The position numbers were made by a program, and so were the translations under genes. From NCBI RefSeq assembly GCF_910585845.1, contig NZ_CAJUHF010000005.1, forward strand, positions 53,435 through 117,434: a stretch of 64,000 nucleotides of DNA, read 5' to 3'. The notes beneath the pieces were generated by a model. It did not search any database. It worked only from the letters and a program-made list of their open reading frames with translations, and was not told where the DNA came from. The DNA is from an uncultured Bacteroides sp. Lineage in GTDB: Bacteria; Bacteroidota; Bacteroidia; Bacteroidales; Bacteroidaceae. Of this stretch, positions 58,223 through 64,000 are shown piece by piece (the first letter of the stretch is position 1; each line of letters begins with the position of its first letter).

Positions 58223-59539
58223 ATGCGCATTAAAAATTACTTCACTATTATCTTGTTGCTCTGTTTCTTTTTACAAGCTAAAGCTACAGGACTGTCGGGT
58301 GATATTATATCATTCAATGGAGATAGTTGGGTCTTTATGGCTAAACCAATAAATATGGATTCCACTTTATATAAACGCTTGATGGATTTCATACCTGACA
58401 ACCATTGTGTTTCAACAGGAAATTGGGAAGGATATACAGCCTTTTGGGAGATACAGAACGATTACCTTTGCTTGCAACGCATAGAAGTATGCGTATATGA
58501 TGAAACAAGCCGAAAAGATTCTACGTTAATATACCATGCAGAAGCATTACAAGCACCATTTTTACCTTATTATTATGAGAATGGAAGCGTTGAAGCTCGT
58601 TGGCTAAACGGCGAATTTCGAGCCGGAAAAGGTGATTTGGTAAGATATGTACACTCCGGATTCGACCGTAATATGGAAACAGAGTGCGTATTGCGTATTA
58701 AGAATGGAAAGGTGATAAATACAACTACCTATCATAACTATAAAAAGCCCGGCTTGAAGATAATAGATGTACAGGATGAGATTATTCGCAAATTTCCATG
58801 GAATCGTTTTCCCAAATATAAAAACCAGCGGATAACTTTCGTCATACGAAATTTCCAACTAACCAACGATGGACACTTTAAAGATTGCGACATACGTTTT
58901 ATCCTCTTGCGACCTATACGGGAAACAATAGAGGATGGCAATCATCCGTTGGCAATAGCCTTCAAAGAGACGCTGAAATCTATATACCCATGGGAAGTTT
59001 TATTCATCAATGGGAAATATACAATTGAATATACAGATTTCACAATGCCTATTTGGAGAAAATACTTGACCGCCCATACCACAGAGCCTTATTTGGAAGT
59101 GGGTGTTCCGGTCTGTTATCTGAATGAACGGGGTGATACCATTGTACCATACGGCAAGTACAGATACTGCCAGACAGACACTATCAAAGAATTAGGTTTT
59201 GTTTATGAGAACAAGCCAAAGGACGCTCGAATAATCTGCATCAATAATGCGGGCAAAGAACTTTTCTATGTATTCAAATATGATAATGGTCCCGACTACA
59301 TACAAGAAGGGCTTTTCCGTATAATGAACGAGGATGGATTGGTAGGTTTTGCCGATTCATTGGGTAATGTGGTCATAAAGCCTCAATTTAAATTTGCTAA
59401 CCCATTCGAGAACGGCAAAGCAAAGGTTACTTTCTCCGGTGAAAACAAAGAAGTTCCCGATTCCAAAGGCGAAAAGCATTACTGGGATAGCTCTAATTGG
59501 TATTATATAAATAAGAATAATAAAATAATTAACAAGTAG
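58223..59539 (+). CDS. Secreted WG-repeat-containing protein
   Basis: A 438-residue protein with a Sec signal (NYFTIILLLCFFLQAKA). Most of it is of unknown kind (beta-rich, with many Tyr and Trp); near the C terminus stands one WG/KWG-like repeat, GLVGFADSLGNVVIKPQFKF followed by ANPFENGKAKVTF, whose relatives form beta-propeller-like arrays. It is the first of a plus-strand group of secreted proteins (58223-61712), with A/T-rich codon use unlike the core genes to the left. Probably cargo of the accessory element; function unknown. Confidence 0.75.
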   Translation: MRIKNYFTIILLLCFFLQAKATGLSGDIISFNGDSWVFMAKPINMDSTLYKRLMDFIPDNHCVSTGNWEGYTAFWEIQNDYLCLQRIEVCVYDETSRKDSTLIYHAEALQAPFLPYYYENGSVEARWLNGEFRAGKGDLVRYVHSGFDRNMETECVLRIKNGKVINTTTYHNYKKPGLKIIDVQDEIIRKFPWNRFPKYKNQRITFVIRNFQLTNDGHFKDCDIRFILLRPIRETIEDGNHPLAIAFKETLKSIYPWEVLFINGKYTIEYTDFTMPIWRKYLTAHTTEPYLEVGVPVCYLNERGDTIVPYGKYRYCQTDTIKELGFVYENKPKDARIICINNAGKELFYVFKYDNGPDYIQEGLFRIMNEDGLVGFADSLGNVVIKPQFKFANPFENGKAKVTFSGENKEVPDSKGEKHYWDSSNWYYINKNNKIINK

Positions 59540-59545
59540 ATATGT

Positions 59546-60415
59546 ATGAAAAATCTGATTTACTTATCTGTCCTTTTGTCCGTTTGGTCGCTGAAATTGA
59601 ATGCACAGAACATTGATTTTCCTCTTTCACAGTCGGAAATAGAGAAGTACGAAAGTCGTGTACATATCCAACGGCTTCCCAATGTTTCCGTTACGCATCT
59701 GGATGCTTACAAAATTCGTACTCAACAACCCGTTTACTCGTCCTCAACCAAACGAATTACGTTGGATGTAATCAATGTAGATGCTCCTACCGCCGAACCG
59801 GAATTACATTGGATGAAGTACTGGAAAGGCGGGGAGTGGAAAGAGTTTCCTTTCATTGACAATCTTGCCTTTGCTGGCGTGGGCAGAGATTTGTCTAAAG
59901 GCGATACGTTGCCCGAACACATTCATATGTCCGAGTTTAAATATCCGTTGAAACCGAACAAATACCAAGTCCACTTTTACGTGTTCTCCAATATCTACAC
60001 GTATTGCAACCTAACAGACATGGGGATTCAGCCCGTGAAAGGAACAGAGATGCAGGGGGCTTTTAGTTTTAGGGTATTGGAATCCGATAACGATTCTATC
60101 CGCATACAGTTTGAAAACCATACCAACCTTTCGGTACAACCCCTGTTTTTTCCGAGCGTAGGAACGGATGAATTGTATATGGTACATCCACTTGCCCGTT
60201 CTGGTTCGAGAGATGAATCTGATTACATGAGGAATTGCGCATGTTTGGAAGCAGGAGAAGCAATATTGTTTTCCATTCCTGTATCATGGAATGTCAGTCG
60301 CATTACCGACCCTAATTACAAGAAACGATTCAATTCCGGGAAATTATCTCCCGACAAATACAAGATAGGATTGCAATTGGAAATATACATGAATACAGAG
60401 TTTGAAGTAAAATAA
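59546..60415 (+). CDS. Secreted protein with an immunoglobulin-like domain
   Basis: A 289-residue protein with a signal peptide (LIYLSVLLSVWSLKLNAQ). After about 60 residues comes a beta-sandwich reading KRITLDVINVDAPTAEPELH ... WKGGEWKEFPFIDNLAFAG ... KPNKYQVHFYVF, the pattern of bacterial Ig-like domains where W...V...N is followed by G-x-Y-x-x (Big_14-like). A second such block follows (IRIQFENHTNLSVQPLFFP ... KLSPDKYKIGLQLEIYM). It starts 6 bases after the WG protein gene and resembles the broken lipoprotein that follows it. Confidence 0.7.
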   Translation: MKNLIYLSVLLSVWSLKLNAQNIDFPLSQSEIEKYESRVHIQRLPNVSVTHLDAYKIRTQQPVYSSSTKRITLDVINVDAPTAEPELHWMKYWKGGEWKEFPFIDNLAFAGVGRDLSKGDTLPEHIHMSEFKYPLKPNKYQVHFYVFSNIYTYCNLTDMGIQPVKGTEMQGAFSFRVLESDNDSIRIQFENHTNLSVQPLFFPSVGTDELYMVHPLARSGSRDESDYMRNCACLEAGEAILFSIPVSWNVSRITDPNYKKRFNSGKLSPDKYKIGLQLEIYMNTEFEVK

Positions 60416-60422
60416 TCTCACT

Positions 60423-61006
60423 ATGAAAGCTGGAAGTATCATTCTAATCATTGTGTTTTGTGCATTTATTGTGAGTTGTTCAAATAAACATAAGCGCTTC
60501 CAACCGAAAGCGACCGATGACAATACAGTAGCTATTATCGGTAGCTCCGACGATTCTACAAACATCGTAATTGAAGAGAACAATAAAACAGATAAAGATA
60601 CTGTAATATTAGAATCACCTAAATTTAATTTATGGTCACTAAAGAATTACCAGATAAGTATAAAAATCAAGGATTTCAGATGTGGACAGAAAGTGAAGTA
60701 TATTGGGAAAATGTGGCAGTTATCAATGTGTTTGTAACCAACCCTACCAATGAAAAATTTTGGATTGGACGAGATTGGAGTTTACGTATTTGGAATGGGG
60801 TACAATGGTGTATCCCCCAAGAGAAATTTGAGCTAAATGTTAAGGCTGACGCATTCTGTAAAAAGGAAGCTCCTTTATTATATTGTTTTCGATTTCCTAT
60901 TGGTGAATATTACCATCTTCCCAAAGGGAAGTATCGTATAAGTAAGTCATTCTTACTTAAAGAAAAAGATGAAATCAACTTATATGCTGAATTTGAAATC
61001 AAATAA
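60423..61006 (+). pseudogene. Ig-like lipoprotein gene broken by a 5-bp tandem duplication
   Basis: The first frame (60423-60737) gives a lipoprotein signal (ILIIVFCAFIVSCSN) and a linker; the second frame (60632-61006) gives an Ig-like domain with VINVFVTNPTNEKFWIG, WNGVQWCIPQEKF and LPKGKYRISKSFLL, a close analogue of the gene before. They join at ATTTAATTTA (60623-60632), two exact copies of ATTTA. With one copy removed the reading is continuous (SPKFMVTKELPDK) and gives one lipoprotein of about 190 residues. So the gene is intact but for a 5-base duplication, which could be a fixed mutation or a reversible switch. Separate translation of the second frame from ATG 60632 is unlikely for lack of a signal. 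Confidence 0.7.
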
Positions 61007-61019
61007 ATACTCAACTATC

Positions 61020-61712
61020 ATGAAACTAAAATTATTTTTATCCGCTATTGTCTTCTTTATGGTTCTAACTGCGCAAGCGCAAGATGTTAATGAACGATAT
61101 GTCGAAGTGACTGGTACATCGGAAATAGAAATCGTACCGGACAAAATTCACTACATCATTGAAATCCGTGAATACTTCAAGGAAGAATTTGACGGAAAGT
61201 CTAAGCCCGAAGAATATCACACCAAAGTACCATTGTCACAAATAGAACAAGGGTTGCGAAAGAATCTTGCCGAAGCAGGTATTACGCAGGATGCAATCCG
61301 TACACAAGAGATTGGCGATTATTGGCGAAAGCAAGGGCAAGACTTTTTAGTGTCCAAGCAATTTGACATTACACTGACCGACTTCAAACAGATAGATGAA
61401 ATAATCAAGCACATAGACACGAAAGGTATTAATACGATGCGTATCGGTGAACTGGAAAACAAAGATATATTGGCATATCACCAAAGAGGAAAGATAGAAG
61501 CATTGAAAGCCGCACAGCGAAAAGCCGCTTATTTAGTTGAAACATTAGGTAAAAAACTGGGAAGTGTAATTCGTATTGTGGAAGGGAATAATACAAGCAG
61601 CATTTCATTTGCACAGAGTAATGTTATGTCCTCCAATGCTGCCTCGTTCGACAGCTTTCGCACTATCAAAAAGAATTATTCCATACTTGTACGTTTTGAA
61701 ATTGTTGATTAG
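61020..61712 (+). CDS. Secreted SIMPL-domain (DUF541) protein
   Basis: A 230-residue protein with a signal peptide (LKLFLSAIVFFMVLTAQAQ) from the ATG at 61020; upstream ATGs in the same frame overlap the previous gene. The SIMPL domain reads RYVEVTGTSEIEIVPDKIHY at the start, then a LAEAGITQDAIRTQEIG segment, HIDTKGINTMRIGELENK, and the helix KIEALKAAQRKAAYLVETLGKKLG with the final RFEIVD. SIMPL proteins form periplasmic oligomers of uncertain role, often stress-linked. Last of the plus-strand cargo group. Confidence 0.85.
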   Translation: MKLKLFLSAIVFFMVLTAQAQDVNERYVEVTGTSEIEIVPDKIHYIIEIREYFKEEFDGKSKPEEYHTKVPLSQIEQGLRKNLAEAGITQDAIRTQEIGDYWRKQGQDFLVSKQFDITLTDFKQIDEIIKHIDTKGINTMRIGELENKDILAYHQRGKIEALKAAQRKAAYLVETLGKKLGSVIRIVEGNNTSSISFAQSNVMSSNAASFDSFRTIKKNYSILVRFEIVD

Positions 61713-61801
61713 TAAGTTAAGTATAAAATCACATATCAAAACAAAACGAGACAGCCGGAGTAAGAAGATTTTCACATTTCATTACTCCGGCTTCACCCCG
61801 A

Positions 61802-62521
61802 TTACGGCTTACCCAGTTTATCAGCTTCCTTTCTCAACTGCTCGGCTTGTTCATTGAGTAGCCTTGCACGCTCCAACGCTTCCGCCTGCTTCCTGCTGCG
61901 GTATTCAAAATCCGTCACCGAATCAGTCAAGTTTTGGATGAAAGCGTTATCCCGTTCCCTACTGAAATTCGTTTCCAGCAAATCAAGGCAGCCCCCATCC
62001 GCTTCCCCTTTCATCAGAATGTAGCGGTATTTCATATCGTTGTCTTGCAACTGCTGCATCCGTTCAGCCAAACGGACATTCAAGAATATGGAAACAGAAC
62101 AGACAACCAGCACTGCCGAAAAAACAAACAATCCCGGACGAATCCAAGAGGTAATCTTGTTGTAAATCCGTTGATAAAGCGGCAAGGGTGCAGCTTCCTC
62201 TTTATCCGTCTTGCAAGAGCCCAAAGTATCAATCATTACTTTGAAACAACGGTAGGTTTCCAATGCTATTTTCTTGGTGTCCTCGATATGTTTCTGCTGA
62301 CTTTGCATCCCGTTCCTTATCTCGTCAAGCTGGCTTCGGATAGCCCGCAAATCCTTTTCGGGAACAGCCGAATTACTGTGCAGTTCCGACAATGCCTGTT
62401 CGACTGCTCCCAGCCGTTCGAGAGTTTCCTCCCGACTGGCTGGCGTTACCTGTGCTTCCTGCTTCTCTTTCAGTTCTGTAACCATTGGGAGAAGCCCCTC
62501 TAAAATCAAATTTTCCTCCAT
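61802..62521 (-). CDS. Mobilization-associated coiled-coil membrane protein (MobC/BfmC-like position)
   Basis: A 239-residue protein: a coiled coil (about 10-90), a Pro/Leu linker, one membrane helix (LFVFSAVLVVCSVSIFL near 135-150), and a second coiled coil (about 175-235, with ALERARLLNEQAEQL). It has no enzymatic motif. It follows the relaxase gene by 4 bases and is the third gene of the mob operon; in Bacteroides mobilizable elements the gene at this place is called MobC or BfmC. It may link the relaxosome to the coupling protein or membrane. Confidence 0.7.
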   Translation of the reverse strand: MEENLILEGLLPMVTELKEKQEAQVTPASREETLERLGAVEQALSELHSNSAVPEKDLRAIRSQLDEIRNGMQSQQKHIEDTKKIALETYRCFKVMIDTLGSCKTDKEEAAPLPLYQRIYNKITSWIRPGLFVFSAVLVVCSVSIFLNVRLAERMQQLQDNDMKYRYILMKGEADGGCLDLLETNFSRERDNAFIQNLTDSVTDFEYRSRKQAEALERARLLNEQAEQLRKEADKLGKP

Positions 62522-62525
62522 ACGC

Positions 62526-63452
62526 TTATAACTTTAGTTGTTTTTTCTTTTTTTTCTTCTTCTTTCTCAAAAAGGAATCATCGGGCATTTCATCAGCCGG
62601 GGCTGACAAACCGGAAAACAGACTGCCTAAACCTGCAATAAAAGAATTATCCGCTTTGTCGGGTGCTGATACTGATTTCTGAACAGGTGCAGTAACCGTC
62701 TGCTTATTGCTTCCGACTATCGCCTGCCCTACATCCCCAAAACACTTATCCAGTTTGGAGAAACTGAAATTACGGTCTATCTCCGAACCCTTGAACGTGT
62801 ATTCGCCTTTGGAAAAGGAAACACCTTGTATCTCGCTTGTCTGCCCCTTGTACTTGAACCGGACAGTAATACCCTTTTCCGCTAACCGTTCCTGTAACTG
62901 CCGCCAGTTCTTGGACTTCCCGATTTCGTTCTTTACAGCCGTGTAAATCTCGTATTTCGACTTGTCCGGCTCTTTCAAGCGGTGCTGCTTTACCTGTTCT
63001 TTTCCACCAGCAAAATAAAGCCCGTGTTTGGTTTTCAGCTTCTTGCAGACCTGCTCGTTACGGTACATATCGTTCCTGTCCGAAATGGTCTTGCCGTTGT
63101 TGTCTATGCGGTTGAACACGATATGCACATGTGGGTGTTCCCGGTCTTGATGGCGCACGATGATATACTGCGTATCGGTAATTTTCATTTCACGCATATA
63201 TTCCTGTGCAAGCTGTATCATCTTCTCGTCTGTCAATTTGGGTGCATCCACTGCCGAATAGCTTAACGCAATATGTCCGACTGGCTTTTTCAAGTCGGGC
63301 TTCATCCCGGTCTGCATACAGAAGCTGCGGATTATATCTCCCTGACTTTCTGTCAGTACCCCGTCCGCATGGAGCAAAGCCGCCTGTTCCTTGCCCAACA
63401 CATAGTTTACGCAGCCCTTAAACCCGCTTCCCTTTTTTATTTTTCCAATCAT
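62526..63452 (-). CDS. Relaxase / mobilization nuclease (MobB/BfmB type)
   Basis: A 308-residue relaxase of the MobA/VirD2-like (MOBP) group. The three-histidine motif HQDREHPHVHIVFNRID is near residue 100-116; an N-terminal start GKIKKGSGFKGCVNYVLG is typical of Bacteroides mobilization proteins; the tyrosine may be Tyr17 in NYVL. It nicks oriT and stays on the DNA end. The C terminus ends in a run of ten lysines mixed with little else. It overlaps the 3' end of the accessory gene upstream (63418-63452), pointing to coupled translation. Confidence 0.92.
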   Translation of the reverse strand: MIGKIKKGSGFKGCVNYVLGKEQAALLHADGVLTESQGDIIRSFCMQTGMKPDLKKPVGHIALSYSAVDAPKLTDEKMIQLAQEYMREMKITDTQYIIVRHQDREHPHVHIVFNRIDNNGKTISDRNDMYRNEQVCKKLKTKHGLYFAGGKEQVKQHRLKEPDKSKYEIYTAVKNEIGKSKNWRQLQERLAEKGITVRFKYKGQTSEIQGVSFSKGEYTFKGSEIDRNFSFSKLDKCFGDVGQAIVGSNKQTVTAPVQKSVSAPDKADNSFIAGLGSLFSGLSAPADEMPDDSFLRKKKKKKKKQLKL

Positions 63453-63801
63453 CCGACAACTGGTTTATAATTTCGACAATCCTGTTTTTCAGTTTCACCA
63501 GTTCCACCGCCACCAGTGCGAAACCTCCGGCATTTGCCCGGTGTGCCAGTTGGTTGATGTTGTTGGCTTCCCCTGCCAGCTTGCGGATGGTGTCCGCATC
63601 CTGCCTATTCAGCCGGGGTATGACCTCTGCCGAAACAACTGCCTGCCGGACATACTCACTGACACGCAACCCGGCTTCTCCGGCTCTCTTTCTGATGGCG
63701 TAATACTGCAACTCGGTCAGTTTCGTACTGACAACCCGTTGCTGCTTCTCTATCCGTTTCTTTGCCGGACGTCCCCCCGGCTTATCCTTTATATTCGTCA
63801 T
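63418..63801 (-). CDS. Mobilization accessory protein (MobA/BfmA-like, ribbon-helix-helix)
   Basis: A 127-residue basic protein: an RxxGRPxK-like N-terminal tail (KPGGRPAKKRIEKQQRVVST), a ribbon-helix-helix-like segment (VVSTKLTELQYYAIRKRAGEAGLRVSEYVRQ shortened here to KLTELQYYAIRKRAGEAG), and a C-terminal helix pair (LAGEANNINQLAHRANAGG) that is the mark of MobC-type relaxosome proteins (PF05713). It should bind oriT and help the relaxase. First gene of the mob operon. Confidence 0.88.
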   Translation of the reverse strand: MTNIKDKPGGRPAKKRIEKQQRVVSTKLTELQYYAIRKRAGEAGLRVSEYVRQAVVSAEVIPRLNRQDADTIRKLAGEANNINQLAHRANAGGFALVAVELVKLKNRIVEIINQLSDDWKNKKGKRV

Positions 63802-63825
63802 AGGTTTTTACGTTTAAATGGTGTC

Positions 63826-63954
63826 TTAAAAATTGCGACCAACGGGAGAAATTTTCTTTGCGGTGAGCAAAGCAAGGTAGTTTCGGTTTACCGAAACATA
63901 ACCTTGCTGTTCCAGTTTATCAGCCTGTTCTGCGTCGAAATATAAGGTAATCAT
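63826..63954 (-). CDS. Small 42-residue protein upstream of the mob genes
   Basis: A frame from ATG 63954 to TAA 63826, beginning MITLYFDAEQADKLEQQGY and closing KKISPVGRNF. The start lies just after a hairpin at 63978-64000. It looks like a small beta-helix protein and not like random sequence, but no family is recognised. It is in the same direction as the mob operon. Confidence 0.45.
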   Translation of the reverse strand: MITLYFDAEQADKLEQQGYVSVNRNYLALLTAKKISPVGRNF

Positions 63955-63977
63955 TCTATTTTCCGCCACGACAATTT

Positions 63978-64000
63978 TATCGGCTGTTTTTCAGCCGATA
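63978..64000. other. Hairpin TATCGGCTG-TTTTT-CAGCCGATA, possible part of oriT or a terminator
   Basis: A perfect 9-bp inverted repeat with a T5 loop at the window edge, upstream of the mob genes. In Bacteroides mobilizable elements oriT lies upstream of the first mob gene and often has such inverted repeats. The edge of the window prevents a firm reading. Confidence 0.4.

Overview
The window looks like chromosome of a gut Bacteroidales bacterium (Bacteroides or Phocaeicola type). The support is: promoters of the TTTG / TAnnTTTG kind, the ilvD-ilvB-ilvN-thioesterase-ilvC gene order, many SusE-era style surface lipoproteins and beta-barrels, a two-subunit methylmalonyl-CoA mutase, a Bacteroidota-type LptD, and a Bacteroides-style mobilization module at the right edge. 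The species cannot be fixed from sequence reading alone.

Layout. 1-1163: the start of a flavin oxidoreductase and a steroid 5-alpha-reductase-family membrane protein, both on the minus strand. 1429-3354: an SF1 helicase. 3458-9780: the branched-chain amino acid operon (ilvD, ilvB, ilvN, acyl-ACP thioesterase, ilvC; minus strand), preceded by a complete transcription attenuator with a 24-codon leader peptide rich in Leu, Ile and Val. 10097-14112: SlyD-type isomerase, L-cysteine desulfidase/serine dehydratase-family enzyme, and a surface lipoprotein plus beta-barrel pair. 14286-16177: a translationally coupled ATPase and partner that resembles an anti-phage cassette. 16365-17333: lipoprotein. 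17334-18640: a gene-free stretch full of repeats, including a small transposable element. 18641-29534: aroC, M20 dipeptidase, a PorE-like OmpA lipoprotein, topB, and a large SNF2 helicase. 29556-29654: a predicted small RNA. 29754-33886: methylmalonyl-CoA mutase subunits. 34314-38312: transporter, cytidylate-kinase-like protein, MATE exporter. 39305-44452: lysS, gpsA, pgi, HAD phosphatase. 44880-47383: a minus-strand stress cluster around a manganese catalase. 47989-48061: tRNA-Arg(CCG). 48279-50104: asnA and ung. 50927-57541: envelope genes (LptD-like, HD hydrolase, ArnT-like GT, GtrA, GT2). 58223-64000: accessory DNA with secreted proteins, a frameshifted lipoprotein, a SIMPL protein, and mob genes, probably the left part of a mobilizable or conjugative element.

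The most interesting things are mostly non-coding. They are the ilv attenuator with mutually exclusive hairpins; a mosaic family of long gene-free repeats at three places (about 17.8-18.4 kb, 38.5-39.2 kb, 50.35-50.88 kb), one of which has 17-bp perfect terminal inverted repeats and near-adjacent flanking direct repeats; a 187-bp MITE with 25-bp perfect inverted repeats and an 8-bp target duplication; and at least five intergenic arrays whose period is 11 bp. Among genes, the ATPase pair at 14.3-16.2 kb and the steroid-reductase pair at the left edge merit a second look.
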